Positions 19,196 to 30,354 of a DNA stretch of 64,000 nt are shown piece by piece. Position numbers and translations under genes: made by a program. Numbering within the stretch: the first letter of the stretch is position 1; the number at the start of each line of letters is the position of its first letter. Source of the DNA: an uncultured Akkermansia sp. (GTDB taxonomy: Bacteria > Verrucomicrobiota > Verrucomicrobiia > Verrucomicrobiales > Akkermansiaceae); NCBI GenBank assembly GCA_947629715.1, contig CANRET010000001.1, positions 32,633 to 96,632 on the forward strand, read 5' to 3'. The notes beneath the pieces are model-generated. The model worked only from the letters and a program-made list of their open reading frames with translations, was not told the DNA's origin and made no database searches.

Positions 19196-20614
19196 ATGGG
19201 TAAGACACTGTATCGAAAAGTATGGGAAGCGCATACGGTGGGGAGTTTGCCGGATGGGCGCACGCAGCTGTTCATCGCTACGCATTACGTGCACGAGGTG
19301 ACCAGCCCGCAGGCCTTTGCCATGCTGCGGGAGAGCGGACTGCCGGTCCTGCACCCGGAGCGCACCTTTGCCACGGTGGATCACATCATCCCCACGGATG
19401 ACCAACGTGAACCTTTTGCAGACGAGCGCGCGCAGAAAATGATTGACGCGCTGCGGAGCAACTGTCACGAAACGGGCATCCGCTTTTTTGACCTGCCGAG
19501 CGGACAGCAAGGCATTGTGCACATGATCGGACCGGAGCTGGGCATCTCCCAGCCGGGCATGACCATTGTGTGCGGAGACTCGCACACGGCCACGCACGGA
19601 GCTGTGGGCGCCGTCGCCATGGGTATCGGATCTACGCAAGTACGCGACGTACTCGCCACCCAAACGATCGCTCTCTCCCCGCTCAAAGTGCGTCAGGTGC
19701 GCGTGGAGGGGCAGCTGCGTCCCGAAGTGACGGCCAAAGACGTTGCGCTGCACATCATCGGCAAGCTCGGTGCGCAGGGAGGACTGGGCTACGCGTACGA
19801 GTTTGCGGGATCGGTAGTAGAGCAAATGGACATGGACGGGCGCCTCACCCTCTGCAACCTCGCCATTGAGGGCGCCGCACGCTGCGGCTACGTGAATCCA
19901 GATGAGACCACCTTTGCTTACCTGAAAGGTCGCCCCTACGCCCCGCAGGGCGCGGAGTGGGATGCTGCCGTGGCGCGCTGGAAGGGCTTTGCCAGCGATG
20001 CGGACGCAGTATATGATGATGTCGTACGCATCGACGCATCGGTCATTGAACCGACCGTCACCTGGGGAATCTCGCCGGACATGAGCGTGGGCATTTCCGC
20101 CACGCTGCCCGAATTAAGCGAAGCGAAGGATGATGAGCAGAGGCGCGCGTGGCAGGCGGCATACGAATACATGCGCTTCGCCCCCGGCGAAAGCATGAGG
20201 GGGAAGAAGGTGGATGTCGTCTTCATCGGATCTTGCACAAACGGGCGCATCCAGGATTTTCGAACCGTGGCGCCGTTGCTGAAGAACAGGCGCGTGGCGA
20301 ACGACGTGCGCGCTCTGGCCGTGCCAGGGTCGCAAATGACCGCCGCAATGTGCGAAAAAGAAGGCATCGCCGACATCTTCCGCGCAGCGGGCTTCGAATG
20401 GCGTCTTCCCGGTTGTTCCATGTGCCTTGCCATGAACCCGGACAAGCTCAATGGAGAGCAGCTGTGCGCCTCCACCAGCAACCGCAACTTCAAAGGACGC
20501 CAAGGCAGTCCTACCGGGCGCACGTTGCTCATGAGTCCTCTCATGGCGGCGGCGGCGGCCGTCACCGGTTGCGTGAGCGACCCGCGTGAAACGTTTCCTG
20601 ACATCCAACTTTGA
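19196..20614 (+). CDS. leuC: 3-isopropylmalate dehydratase large subunit
   Basis: [63 protein letters not shown]. Confidence 0.96.
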   Translation: MGKTLYRKVWEAHTVGSLPDGRTQLFIATHYVHEVTSPQAFAMLRESGLPVLHPERTFATVDHIIPTDDQREPFADERAQKMIDALRSNCHETGIRFFDLPSGQQGIVHMIGPELGISQPGMTIVCGDSHTATHGAVGAVAMGIGSTQVRDVLATQTIALSPLKVRQVRVEGQLRPEVTAKDVALHIIGKLGAQGGLGYAYEFAGSVVEQMDMDGRLTLCNLAIEGAARCGYVNPDETTFAYLKGRPYAPQGAEWDAAVARWKGFASDADAVYDDVVRIDASVIEPTVTWGISPDMSVGISATLPELSEAKDDEQRRAWQAAYEYMRFAPGESMRGKKVDVVFIGSCTNGRIQDFRTVAPLLKNRRVANDVRALAVPGSQMTAAMCEKEGIADIFRAAGFEWRLPGCSMCLAMNPDKLNGEQLCASTSNRNFKGRQGSPTGRTLLMSPLMAAAAAVTGCVSDPRETFPDIQL

Positions 20615-20620
20615 GCTGCT

Positions 20621-21250
20621 ATGTCTGCCATGCTTCACCCCATCAACAAAATCACCGGTAAAGCCGTGCCTGTGTCAGGAGCCAATATGGACACTGACCG
20701 CATCATCCCTGCGCGCTTTCTCAAGTGTGTCACCTTTGACGAGCTGTCCGGCAAGATGTTCTACGACGAACGATTCAACGCGGACGGCACGAGCAAAGGA
20801 CATCCCATTGATGCCCCGCAACACGCCGGAGCTCTTCTTCTCATCGGCGGAGAGAACTTCGGCTGCGGCTCTTCTCGCGAGCATGCTCCGCAAGCTATTA
20901 AGCGCTCCGGCATCCGAGCAGTGGTGGCGGAGAGTTTCGCAGAAATTTTCTTCGGCAACTCCTCCGGCATCGGTCTGCCCTGCGTGCGCGCGAGCGCGGC
21001 AGATCTGGCAAGCATCAACGCGCGGCTCAAGACTCATCCGGAAACGGAATGGACGCTCGACCTGCAAACCATGCAGCTCACAGACGGCTCTGCTTCCTTC
21101 TCCGTGCGCATGCCCGCCGAGCCGCGCGAAGCTTTCCTCACCGGCCGCTGGGACGCCGTCACCGAACTCATGAACGCCGTCGAAAAGACGGAAGAACTCG
21201 CGCGCACTCTGCCCTTGCCCGCTTACACCCCGCCGAATCATGCTCGTTGA
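20621..21250 (+). CDS. leuD: 3-isopropylmalate dehydratase small subunit
   Basis: [44 protein letters not shown]. Confidence 0.96.
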   Translation: MSAMLHPINKITGKAVPVSGANMDTDRIIPARFLKCVTFDELSGKMFYDERFNADGTSKGHPIDAPQHAGALLLIGGENFGCGSSREHAPQAIKRSGIRAVVAESFAEIFFGNSSGIGLPCVRASAADLASINARLKTHPETEWTLDLQTMQLTDGSASFSVRMPAEPREAFLTGRWDAVTELMNAVEKTEELARTLPLPAYTPPNHAR

Positions 21251-22361
21251 CATCACACCCATCATCTGCGGCGGCGTCATCGATAACACGGTGCGCGGCG
21301 TCACGAAACTCACTCTGCGCATCGTGATTGAGGAGGGAGAGCAAACGTTCTCCATCCCCGGCGACTGCTTGGGAGATATCGCCGGGTGCCGCGTTGTGTT
21401 TGAGCGCGTCGGAACGCCCCAACGCGCCGTCTCGGAACAGCTCCGGATCTCGCGCTGTCTCCGCGAACTCTGCGCTCACAAAGATTCTCTCATCGCCGGG
21501 GACATGACTTTTTCCCGCCGTGCGCTATCCCCGCAACACTCCCACTTGGTTAACGCTCTTTCACTGGAGTTTTTCGACGGCACAGACACCCGCGTACTCG
21601 TGGAAAGCGAAGAATTCATCTGCACTGAAATTTCCCTGCCGCAATGGGAATGCACGCGCGCCATCGAAAATGCACAGAAGATGCTCAACATGTCCGCGCT
21701 GCACGATCACGTGCTGGCAAATGTGGAAAACTTTCGCGGTCCCGGATTGAGCATGATCGGCAACGACATGCCGAGCTGCAAGTGGGATGCCGTACTCAAC
21801 CGCGCCGAAGCCTACATGGCCATTCTCCCATCCATTTGTCACAAGTATATGGAACACCCTCGGGGAGTGATGTCTGCCGCCTTTGTACTCGACCAAACAG
21901 ATTTTCTGGATGGCTTGGCCAATGAGGACGAACGCGGGCACGACATGACCCTCACCCATACGTGGGGAGGTTGGGAAGTCGCTGATTTTATGTCGCGCGA
22001 CGATGCGCAACGTCTGCGACACGCCATGAATACACCTCTCTTCAAGGCTGTTTCCAAACTTATCTCGGTGATACGCGAGCACATCACCTCCCACTACGAA
22101 CGCTACAGCAACAACAATGCCGTAGAGCAAATTCTCTCCGTCTTCGCCGGACTCATCTCGCACCTACTGGGCACCATCATGCTCATCCAGGAGCGCCGGG
22201 CAAGCAACCGTCCCATCGTCCTGCGCCGCGCAGAGGCGATTGCCCTACGTCTGCACAAGCTCACTGTGCATGCCCGCGAATGTCTGCCCCAGCAAACATC
22301 CAAACCGTTCAACGACGCCGCGCAGAGCATCCTGAACGAACTGCAAAACATCGTTCATTGA
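21240..22361 (+). CDS. Uncharacterised protein in the leu operon
   Basis: 373 aa ORF overlapping the leuD stop by 11 nt; no recognised domain. Confidence 0.75.
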   Translation: MLVDITPIICGGVIDNTVRGVTKLTLRIVIEEGEQTFSIPGDCLGDIAGCRVVFERVGTPQRAVSEQLRISRCLRELCAHKDSLIAGDMTFSRRALSPQHSHLVNALSLEFFDGTDTRVLVESEEFICTEISLPQWECTRAIENAQKMLNMSALHDHVLANVENFRGPGLSMIGNDMPSCKWDAVLNRAEAYMAILPSICHKYMEHPRGVMSAAFVLDQTDFLDGLANEDERGHDMTLTHTWGGWEVADFMSRDDAQRLRHAMNTPLFKAVSKLISVIREHITSHYERYSNNNAVEQILSVFAGLISHLLGTIMLIQERRASNRPIVLRRAEAIALRLHKLTVHARECLPQQTSKPFNDAAQSILNELQNIVH

Positions 22362-22368
22362 GTGCGCC

Positions 22369-23136
22369 ATGTACGTGCCGCACGAAAGGCGTTCTCTTCT
22401 GCTCTCTCTGTTAGAGCGACGCGGCTACTTGCGCACCGCTGCCGTGGCTCGCGAGCTCGGTGTCACTGAAGAAACCGTGCGCAACGACTTCATTGCCCTG
22501 CAGCAGCAGAATCTTCTGCAGCGCGTGCATGGCGGCGCGCGTTATTTGCCTCCCGTCGGCGGCGATGATGACGCTGTACGCACGGAATCGCAGTACATTC
22601 GCCGCATCATGGAACACGCTCCGGATCATGCCTGCATCTATGCGGATGACGTCGCCCTCCTGCGCCACGCTCTCGCGCTGCCAAGGGAGAAGAAGAGCTT
22701 CACTTTGATCACGCCTTCCCTGCAAATGGCGAACGCCCCTCGAATTTCCTCAACTGCGCAGCACGTCATTCTGCCCGGTGGCATATTGGACGAGAAAACG
22801 CGCCTCATCCGCGCCGAAAGAGGACCAGACCTCTTCCTGAGCGCTCATCGTCCGACTCTCGCCCTGCTCTGTCCCGACGCCTCTGAGTCAGCGCAACGCG
22901 TTGCCTACCGCCACGCTCTTTCTGCCGAGTGGGCGCAAGCCGCCTGCCGATACGCCGAACGAACTGTACTCATTCTCCGCCCGGAAACTTCAAGCGCCAC
23001 CGCCACGCACGACGTCTTTTGCACTCCGCAGCTTCTCATCGCCCCCAGTGATGTCCCGTCCGCTTTCCTCTCCATCCCGCACGAACTCATTCCCATCATC
23101 ACTATTCAAGACATCCTCGAAGCGCAGCAGATGTAA
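22369..23136 (+). CDS. DeoR-family transcriptional regulator
   Basis: ERRSLLLSLLERRGYLRTAAVARELGVTEETVRNDFIALQQQNLLQRVHGGA HTH. Confidence 0.82.
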   Translation: MYVPHERRSLLLSLLERRGYLRTAAVARELGVTEETVRNDFIALQQQNLLQRVHGGARYLPPVGGDDDAVRTESQYIRRIMEHAPDHACIYADDVALLRHALALPREKKSFTLITPSLQMANAPRISSTAQHVILPGGILDEKTRLIRAERGPDLFLSAHRPTLALLCPDASESAQRVAYRHALSAEWAQAACRYAERTVLILRPETSSATATHDVFCTPQLLIAPSDVPSAFLSIPHELIPIITIQDILEAQQM

Positions 23137-23238
23137 CCGGTCTGCCACTCCTGCCTGCTAAAAGCACGGATTTTCCTCATCTGTCGGCATGCCGTTTTGC
23201 CGCAAAAAATCACTTCATGCAGCAGCTGAATCTTTGCA

Positions 23239-23267
23239 TTGGATAAATCGCCGGAATGTGCTTTAAT
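23239..23267 (+). promoter_or_regulatory. Candidate promoter of the uvrA-like gene (leaderless)
   Basis: TTGGAT-N17-TTTAAT, 6 nt before ATG 23274. Confidence 0.5.
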
Positions 23268-23273
23268 AAAAGC

Positions 23274-25781
23274 ATGAGCAGAAACAAGACAGAAGAACGG
23301 CCGGAGTGGATCCGGGTGCGTGGCGGGAGGGTGCATAATCTGAAGAATATTGATGTGGATGTGCCTCTGCACAAGGTTGTGGGCATTGCAGGGGTGTCGG
23401 GATCGGGCAAATCATCGCTCGCACTGGGGATTTTGTATGCAGAGGGCTCACGACGTTACTTGGAATCACTCTCCACCTACACGCGTCGACGCATGACACA
23501 AGCTGAAAAAGCGCAGGTGGATGAGGTCCTCTACGTACCGGCCGCACTGGCTTTGAGGCAAAGACCCGGAGTGCCGGGCATTCGCAGCACCTTCGGCACG
23601 GGCACAGAATTGCTCAATGTATTGCGGCTCATGTTCTCGCGCCTGGCGAGTCATCGCTGTCCGCACGGGCACTACGTGCCGCCCTCGTTGCATGTGGCTG
23701 CAGAGCAGGAATTGGTGTGCCCCGAATGCGGAGAGCATTTTATGGCTCCCGGAGCGGAGGAACTGGCCTTCAACAGCCAGGGTGCATGTAAGCGATGCGA
23801 CGGCACGGGAATCGTACTCACTGTGGATGAAAGCACGCTGGTACCCGATGAATCGCTCTCCATTGACGAGGGCGCCGTGGCGCCGTGGCAAACGCTCATG
23901 TGGTCACTGATGAAGGATATTGCTCGCGAAATGGGGGTGCGAACAAATGTGCCCTTCTGCAAGCTCACTAAAAAGGAACGCGATATCGTTTTCCATGGCC
24001 CCGCGGTGAAGAAAAACATCATCTACCAGAACAGGACCAGCGGCGCTGCCGGCGATATGGATTTCACTTATTTCAACGCCACATATACTGTGGAAAACGC
24101 CCTTTCCAAAGTGAAGGACGAAAAAGGGATGAAGAGGGTGGAAAAATTCCTGCGCCGCGAGGTGTGTCCGGATTGTGAAGGAACGCGTCTGAGCGATCGT
24201 GCACGAGCTCCACGGTTGCGTGACATATCGCTGGCCGAGGCCTGCATGCTTCCTCTGCTTGATCTTGAGGAATGGGTGCGGGGCGTGCCAAGTTCCCTGC
24301 CGCGTGAGATGCGTCCGATGGCAGAAAACGTCTGCGCATCCTTCTTCAGCGCATCAAAACGACTCATGGATCTGGGGCTTTCTTACTTGTCCTTAGATCG
24401 AGCGGCGTCCACACTCTCTACGGGCGAGAGACAGCGCATGCAACTGGCCCGCGCTGTGCGCAACCGAACAACCGGTGTGCTCTACGTGCTTGATGAACCC
24501 TCCATCGGTCTGCACCCCGGCAATATCGAGGGACTTACCGGCGTAATGCACGATCTGATGGCAGATGGCAACACCGTTGTGCTGGTGGACCACGACGCGC
24601 AAATTCTCCGGGAAGCGGACTGGCTCATCGAACTCGGACCGGAAGCCGGAGCAGGCGGCGGACGCATCATTGCGCAAGGACCACTCGAGCAGGTCGTGCG
24701 TGACGGGCGCTCGCGCATCGGACCCTTTCTCACCGGCAAGCGACGCATCGACATCGGCTCACCCCCACCCCTCAAAAAAATGTTTGAACTCGGACGGATA
24801 AGTATGTCCACCGGTGCCATTCATACCGTCAAACCACTGCGAGTGGATTTCCCGAAAGGACGACTGAGCGTCATCACCGGCGTATCAGGCTCCGGTAAAA
24901 CGACGATGATTCTCGAGAGTCTGGTTCCCGCGCTGGAAGCCAAATTAAAAGGACAAAAATTACCGGAGCACGTGCACAGCATCAGTGCGGAAGGAATCGA
25001 GCAGGTGAAGCTCATTGACGCCACTCCCATCGGCATCAACGTACGATCCACTGTGGCTACCTACGCGGATGTGCACGACGAACTGCGCAAGGCTTTCGCC
25101 CGCACACCCGACGCCAGGGAACACTCTTTCAAAGCCGGAGATTTTTCCTACAACACCGGCCGTCTGCGTTGTCCCACCTGCGATGGCACAGGAGTCGTCA
25201 ACTTGGACGTCCAATTCTTGCCGGATGTGCAAATTCCTTGCCCGGAATGCGACGGCTCACGCTATGCGAAGGTAGCGAACAGCATCCGACGCGTGACCAA
25301 AAAGGGAGGCCAAGCCAACACCCTGCCCGAGCTGATGGCGATGAGCATCGACGAAGCGTTGGCCGCCTGCACGGATCTGCCGCTTGTGGCACGCAGACTG
25401 CAGACGCTGCACGACCTCGGTCTGGGCTACCTGACCCTGGGAGAAGAAACTCCCGGACTCTCAGGTGGAGAGGCGCAGCGGCTCAAGCTTGCCGGGGAAA
25501 TGGGACGCGGTCAAGAGGACACTATTTTCGTATTTGACGAACCTACCATTGGCCTGCATCCACTGGATGTGGAGAGCCTGCTCCGCGTATTCCGCACTCT
25601 GATCGCCCACGGAGCCACTGTCATCATCATTGAGCACGACCTGGATATCATTCGCAACGCCGACTATATCATCGATATGGGTCCCGGCGGCGGTGAACAA
25701 GGCGGTAAAATCATTGCTACCGGTGCCCCTGCTGACATCGCCGCTTGTAAAGGCTCCGTCACCGGAAAATACATCCACTGA
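23274..25781 (+). CDS. UvrA-like ABC ATPase (short, class II UvrA-like)
   Basis: GVSGSGKSSLALG and GVSGSGKTTMILE; two signature motifs (LSTGERQRMQLAR, LSGGEAQRLKLA); CPECGEHF/CKRCDGTG and CPTCDGTGVV/CPECDGSRY zinc fingers; only ~835 aa. Confidence 0.88.
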   Translation: MSRNKTEERPEWIRVRGGRVHNLKNIDVDVPLHKVVGIAGVSGSGKSSLALGILYAEGSRRYLESLSTYTRRRMTQAEKAQVDEVLYVPAALALRQRPGVPGIRSTFGTGTELLNVLRLMFSRLASHRCPHGHYVPPSLHVAAEQELVCPECGEHFMAPGAEELAFNSQGACKRCDGTGIVLTVDESTLVPDESLSIDEGAVAPWQTLMWSLMKDIAREMGVRTNVPFCKLTKKERDIVFHGPAVKKNIIYQNRTSGAAGDMDFTYFNATYTVENALSKVKDEKGMKRVEKFLRREVCPDCEGTRLSDRARAPRLRDISLAEACMLPLLDLEEWVRGVPSSLPREMRPMAENVCASFFSASKRLMDLGLSYLSLDRAASTLSTGERQRMQLARAVRNRTTGVLYVLDEPSIGLHPGNIEGLTGVMHDLMADGNTVVLVDHDAQILREADWLIELGPEAGAGGGRIIAQGPLEQVVRDGRSRIGPFLTGKRRIDIGSPPPLKKMFELGRISMSTGAIHTVKPLRVDFPKGRLSVITGVSGSGKTTMILESLVPALEAKLKGQKLPEHVHSISAEGIEQVKLIDATPIGINVRSTVATYADVHDELRKAFARTPDAREHSFKAGDFSYNTGRLRCPTCDGTGVVNLDVQFLPDVQIPCPECDGSRYAKVANSIRRVTKKGGQANTLPELMAMSIDEALAACTDLPLVARRLQTLHDLGLGYLTLGEETPGLSGGEAQRLKLAGEMGRGQEDTIFVFDEPTIGLHPLDVESLLRVFRTLIAHGATVIIIEHDLDIIRNADYIIDMGPGGGEQGGKIIATGAPADIAACKGSVTGKYIH

Positions 25782-25850
25782 CGGATGGGCGCTTTGCACC
25801 GAGTGTTTTTAGCGCCCCGTACGATTACGTACTTTGCGCCGGAAACGTAA

Positions 25851-25893
25851 CGAAAAAAGCCCCGGCGCTTACCACAAGAGGAAACGCCGAGGC
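25851..25893 (-). terminator. Terminator of the str-S10 operon
   Basis: Minus strand GCCTCGGCG...CGCCGGGGC stem followed by TTTTTTC. Confidence 0.75.
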
Positions 25894-25916
25894 GAAATCA
25901 GGAAATTCCGTACAAC

Positions 25917-26282
25917 TCAGAGCACCTCGGGTGCAAGCGACACAATTTTCATGAAACCCTTTTCACGGAGCTCACGGGCAACCGGTCCGAAGATACGGGT
26001 GCCACGCGGGTTGTTGTCCTTGTCGATGCACACGACTGCATTCGAGTCGAAACGCAACACGGAGCCGTCATCGCGGCGGATGGGCGCAGAAGTGCGCACC
26101 ACCACAGCTTTCACAACCGTGCCCTTCTTCACCGCAGCGGTGGGAATGGATTCGCGGATGTGGCACGTGATGATGTCGCCGACGTGCGCCTGATCAGTCG
26201 CCTTCCCGATCACTCCGATCATCTTGGCCGTGCGGGCGCCGGTGTTGTCGGCCACCTGCACAAGAGATTCCATTTGAAGCAT
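25917..26282 (-). CDS. rplN: 50S ribosomal protein L14
   Basis: [26 protein letters not shown]. Confidence 0.98.
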   Translation of the reverse strand: MLQMESLVQVADNTGARTAKMIGVIGKATDQAHVGDIITCHIRESIPTAAVKKGTVVKAVVVRTSAPIRRDDGSVLRFDSNAVVCIDKDNNPRGTRIFGPVARELREKGFMKIVSLAPEVL

Positions 26283-26303
26283 AGTCGATCTCCTTTCTTG
26301 CGT

Positions 26304-26576
26304 TTAGTGTTTGATGATCTCCACAAGCTCCCAGCGCTTGAGCGCAGAGAGCGGACGTGTCTCACGAATACGGACGGTATCACCGACCTTGGCACTCTCC
26401 TGCTCGTCATGCGCGTAGTACTTCTTGCTGCGCTTCACGATCTTCTTGAATACCGGGTGCGGCACACGCGCCACATACTCCACCACGATGGTCTTGGTCA
26501 TCTTGGTGGACACAACAACGCCCACGCGAGTCTTACGCAATCCTTGGGCTTTGGCTGTAGTAGTTTCTTCGCTCAT
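26304..26576 (-). CDS. rpsQ: 30S ribosomal protein S17
   Basis: [45 protein letters not shown]. Confidence 0.97.
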   Translation of the reverse strand: MSEETTTAKAQGLRKTRVGVVVSTKMTKTIVVEYVARVPHPVFKKIVKRSKKYYAHDEQESAKVGDTVRIRETRPLSALKRWELVEIIKH

Positions 26577-26604
26577 ATCAGGAATAAATCTGCGTTAGGG
26601 TTGA

Positions 26605-26826
26605 TCAATTCTCCTCGGCGGGCGCGGATGCAGGGAGACCTTCACCCTGCACCGTAAGGGCGCAGGCGAGCTCCTTGCGCAACACGCGCAGCTTCTGATT
26701 GTTCTCCAGAGAACCGGAGCCGTGCTTGAGACGCAAGTCGAAAAGCTCCTTGCGGAGACTGCGAATGTGGGCGGCCAATTCCTTGGCGTTCATCCCGCGA
26801 AAGTCTTTAGCTTTTTTGACAGGCAT
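26605..26826 (-). CDS. rpmC: 50S ribosomal protein L29
   Basis: MNAKELAAHIRSLRKELFDLRLKHGSGSLENNQKLRVLRKELA. Confidence 0.95.
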   Translation of the reverse strand: MPVKKAKDFRGMNAKELAAHIRSLRKELFDLRLKHGSGSLENNQKLRVLRKELACALTVQGEGLPASAPAEEN

Positions 26827-26856
26827 AATTCTGAATCTGGTTGGATGTTGATGGGG

Positions 26857-27291
26857 TTATGCCCGGGGTTCCACACCCTGGCGATAGACGAAGCGCGTGC
26901 GAATACCCAGCTTATTGGAAGCGAGGCGAAGAGCCTCCTTCGCTGCGGACTCGGCAACGCCGCCGACCTCGAACATGACATTGCCGGGACGGCAAACGGC
27001 CACCCAGCCCTCCACGGCGCCTTTGCCCTTGCCCATACGGGTGTCCGGCGGACGCTTGGTAAAGGATTTCTGCGGGAAGATACGGATGTAAACTCGCCCG
27101 CGACGACGCAGGTAACGGTTGATGGCCACACGGCAGGCCTCAATCTGATTGTTGGTGACCCAGCCGCGCGTGAGCGCCTGCAACCCGTAATCACCGAATG
27201 CCACGTAATCTCCGCTCGTTGCATTGCCGCCGCGATTGCCGCGGTGCATCTTACGCAGGTTACCCTTCACTCGTTTTGGCATCAAAGGCAT
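26857..27291 (-). CDS. rplP: 50S ribosomal protein L16
   Basis: [40 protein letters not shown]. Confidence 0.98.
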   Translation of the reverse strand: MPLMPKRVKGNLRKMHRGNRGGNATSGDYVAFGDYGLQALTRGWVTNNQIEACRVAINRYLRRRGRVYIRIFPQKSFTKRPPDTRMGKGKGAVEGWVAVCRPGNVMFEVGGVAESAAKEALRLASNKLGIRTRFVYRQGVEPRA

Positions 27292-27331
27292 ATACTTTTA
27301 TTTCCTTTCTATCTTTAGGGGTTCTACAGGC

Positions 27332-28075
27332 TCAGGCATCGCGACGACCGTTCTCGGAACGCTCCCGGCGCGGACGCGGACCACGACTGCCGGCAGACCT
27401 GTTGTTCGAAGCGTTTCCACCCGCTTCCGGTCGCTTATTGATCCAGCACTTCACACCGATGAGTCCGTACAGCGTTCGAGCTTCTGCAAAGCCGTAGTCA
27501 ATTGGCGCGCGCAACGTCTGCAAAGGCACTTTGCCCTCGCGGTACTGCTCGGCTCGTGCAATGTCAGCGCCGCCCAAACGTCCGGCGCAGCGCACACGAA
27601 TGCCGTCGGCCCCGAAGTCCATAGCCACCTGCACGGCGCGCTTCATAGCGCGACGGAAGGAAACGCGTCGCTCCAGCTGGGTGGCGATGTTCTCGGCCAC
27701 CAACTGAGCGTCCAACTCCGGCTGGCGAATCTCCAGAATATCCAACTTCACCTGAGCACCGCCGCAGAGCTTGGCAAGTTCAGTCGTCATCTCCTCGATG
27801 TACTTGCCCTTAGGACCGATCACCAAGCCCGGACGAGCAGTAGAGATGGTGACGCGCACGCTATTCCAAGCGCGCTCGATGGTGATGCGCGAAATAGCGG
27901 GGGAAGTGCCCTTCAAATCGCTGTTCACCTTCATGGTGTAGCCCTTGATGTACTTGCGAATCTTGAGGTCCTCATGCAGCTTGGCCGCATAGTCCTTGCC
28001 GGTGGCGTACCACTTGGAACGCCAATCCTTCGTCACCGCAAGACGAAAACCGATAGGATTTACTTTCTGTCCCAT
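27332..28075 (-). CDS. rpsC: 30S ribosomal protein S3
   Basis: [32 protein letters not shown] domain; [12 protein letters not shown]. Confidence 0.98.
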   Translation of the reverse strand: MGQKVNPIGFRLAVTKDWRSKWYATGKDYAAKLHEDLKIRKYIKGYTMKVNSDLKGTSPAISRITIERAWNSVRVTISTARPGLVIGPKGKYIEEMTTELAKLCGGAQVKLDILEIRQPELDAQLVAENIATQLERRVSFRRAMKRAVQVAMDFGADGIRVRCAGRLGGADIARAEQYREGKVPLQTLRAPIDYGFAEARTLYGLIGVKCWINKRPEAGGNASNNRSAGSRGPRPRRERSENGRRDA

Positions 28076-28105
28076 ATTGTGTAAAAAGGTTGGAGCGCTG
28101 AGCGA

Positions 28106-28462
28106 TTAATCTTTCTCGTCCGACACCACCACGGTAATGTGCGCAGTGCGTTTGCGGATCACGTTTGCGGAGCCTCGTGCGCGCGGCATCGTGCGTCGGA
28201 AGGTCATCCCTTCGTCCACTTGCACGCTCTTGAGCGTCAGCTCATCGGCGGCAAGCCCGTTGTTGTTCTCTGCATTCGCTACGGCTGCCTTGATCGTTTT
28301 GTTGATCAGGTAAGCGCCCTTCTTGGGTGTGTAGCTCAGCACATCAATCGCCTTGGCCACAGGCATCCCCTGCACAGCCGCAGCTACGTCGCGCATCTTC
28401 TTAGCCGAGATGCGGGCATTCTTGCATATTGCTTTGACTTCCATTGTTGTAGTTTTACTCAT
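28106..28462 (-). CDS. rplV: 50S ribosomal protein L22
   Basis: VKAICKNARISAKKMRDVAAAVQGMPVAKAIDVLSYTPKKGAYLI; ATG 28462 overlaps the upstream stop (28455). Confidence 0.95.
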   Translation of the reverse strand: MSKTTTMEVKAICKNARISAKKMRDVAAAVQGMPVAKAIDVLSYTPKKGAYLINKTIKAAVANAENNNGLAADELTLKSVQVDEGMTFRRTMPRARGSANVIRKRTAHITVVVSDEKD

Positions 28463-29162
28463 TGGTTGTGACAGACACACGATCCCCCACATTGATCGAA
28501 AGGTTGGGGTTGAGATGCCGCTGCACGAGAAGACCGGACACTTTCTTGCGCACATCCGTGACGATGGCGCGCGCAATAGCCTGGTCGCTCCGAGATATCT
28601 CCATGGGCATGCCCACGCGTACGCGTGCCTCGCGTCCGGCATTGATGACGATCAGCCCCGACTCCGAGTCAATGCTGAGCACCTGAGCCTCTTCCAGCGT
28701 ACCGGAAAGCTCATCCTGCGGCGCCATCCTTAAGCCCAAGGCCACCTCTTGCTCGCGCAGGGCAGCTTCCAGCGCCTGGCGCGCCGCAGCATCCTCCACC
28801 ATGGCCGTGCTCATATAAGCATTGATGGCAGCGGAGAGATTCATGGCGGCCTTACGCAGGGCATCAAGTTCCCCGCGCACGCTTTCAAGCTGTGCTGCAG
28901 TGTCGATGATGCGCTCCTCACTCTCCCCGAGGGCAGCGCCGCCCAAAGCCTCCAGACGAGTGCGTATTTCACTCATCTGCCTGCGAGCTCGGTCGGCATC
29001 GGCCCGCGCAAGCGCGTAGCTCTCGCGCAGGGTCGCCACCTGTTTCTCAAGTTGAGAGATCCTGTGTTGTGTTCCATGATCGGCCTCCGCAGCGCACGCC
29101 AGGCAAGCGGCCCCGAAAAGGAGAGGCAGCGCCCTGCACGCGTGTTGGAAGAAAATGACCAT
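28455..29162 (-). CDS. Secreted coiled-coil protein inserted in the S10 operon
   Basis: 235 aa; signal peptide-like N-terminus ALPLLFGAACLACAAEA; long heptad region; C-terminal VLSIDSESGLIVINAGREARVRVGMPMEI. Confidence 0.85.
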   Translation of the reverse strand: MVIFFQHACRALPLLFGAACLACAAEADHGTQHRISQLEKQVATLRESYALARADADRARRQMSEIRTRLEALGGAALGESEERIIDTAAQLESVRGELDALRKAAMNLSAAINAYMSTAMVEDAAARQALEAALREQEVALGLRMAPQDELSGTLEEAQVLSIDSESGLIVINAGREARVRVGMPMEISRSDQAIARAIVTDVRKKVSGLLVQRHLNPNLSINVGDRVSVTTNE

Positions 29163-29187
29163 GGGATTTCAGTGTTTATCTTGCAAG

Positions 29188-29457
29188 TTATTTCTTACCG
29201 ATGCCGCCATGCGCCTTAAAGATGCGCGTGGGAGCAAACTCGCCCAGCTTGTGCCCCACCATGTTCTCCGTCACATACACTGTGGCGAAGTTCTTGCCGG
29301 CGTGCACCAGGAAGGTGAGTCCCACGAAGTCCGGCACCACCATGGATGCACGACTCCAGGTCTTAATCGGTTTACGATCGCCGCTCTGCAGCTGGGCATC
29401 CACTTTGTCCAGCAGAGATTGGCTCACGAAGGGTCCTTTTTTGAGGGAACGTCCCAT
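29188..29457 (-). CDS. rpsS: 30S ribosomal protein S19
   Basis: [20 protein letters not shown]. Confidence 0.98.
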   Translation of the reverse strand: MGRSLKKGPFVSQSLLDKVDAQLQSGDRKPIKTWSRASMVVPDFVGLTFLVHAGKNFATVYVTENMVGHKLGEFAPTRIFKAHGGIGKK

Positions 29458-29487
29458 TGTTTTTCTAGTTGGTTGAGGTTTTTGGCG

Positions 29488-30321
29488 TTACTTGCTCTTG
29501 CGACGCTGCACGATGAAGACATCGCTCGGTTTGCGAATGCGACGCGTCTTCTGTCCCTTCACATGCCCCCACGGGGACTTGAGGTGCTGACGTCCGCCGC
29601 CGGACTTCGATTTGCCTTCACCGCCGCCATTGGGGTGATCCACCGGGTTCATGCACATGCCGCGCACGGTCGGACGGATGCCCAGCCAGCGAGTGCGTCC
29701 CGCCTTGCCGGAAGATTCGTTCATGTGCTGCGCGTTGCCCACCTGACCGATGGTGCAGTAGCAGTCCACGCGGAAGCGGCGCACCTCACCCGAGGGCATC
29801 TTCACGAGGGCGTACTCACCGTCGCGGTTGGAAAGCACGGCCTGCTGACCTGCAGAACGAGCCACTTTACCACCGGATCCGGGACGAATCTCGATGTTGT
29901 GAATGGCCGTTCCGAGCGGCACGTTTTTGAGAGGCATCGCGTTGCCCACCTTCGGAGCCACGCCCTCACCGCTCTGCACGGTCATGCCGGGTCCCAGCCC
30001 CACCGGAGCCAGAATATAGCTTTTCGTGCCGTCCTGGTACTGCAACAGAGCAATGCGGCAGGTGCGGTTCGGATCGTACTCCACGGCGAGTACTTTGGCG
30101 GTCTCGTGGCGACTGCGACGAAAATCCACCAAGCGGTAATGCCGCTTATGTCCGCCGCCGATGTGGCGCGTGGTGATGCGACCGTTATTGTTGCGTCCGC
30201 CGCTCTTGCGCAGCGGTTCAAGAAGTTTCTTCTCCGGCCGCGTCTTGGTGATCTCGTCAAAAGAGGGAAGCGCCTTGTAGCGGTTGGAAGGTGTGGTAGG
30301 CTTGAATGATTTGAGTGACAT
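29488..30321 (-). CDS. rplB: 50S ribosomal protein L2
   Basis: [52 protein letters not shown]. Confidence 0.98.
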   Translation of the reverse strand: MSLKSFKPTTPSNRYKALPSFDEITKTRPEKKLLEPLRKSGGRNNNGRITTRHIGGGHKRHYRLVDFRRSRHETAKVLAVEYDPNRTCRIALLQYQDGTKSYILAPVGLGPGMTVQSGEGVAPKVGNAMPLKNVPLGTAIHNIEIRPGSGGKVARSAGQQAVLSNRDGEYALVKMPSGEVRRFRVDCYCTIGQVGNAQHMNESSGKAGRTRWLGIRPTVRGMCMNPVDHPNGGGEGKSKSGGGRQHLKSPWGHVKGQKTRRIRKPSDVFIVQRRKSK

Positions 30322-30354
30322 GACAGCTTACTTCGTTAAGGGTTCATACCGACA

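Noticed and set aside
29155-30309. 384-aa plus-strand ORF
   Set aside because: Antisense to rpsS and rplB.
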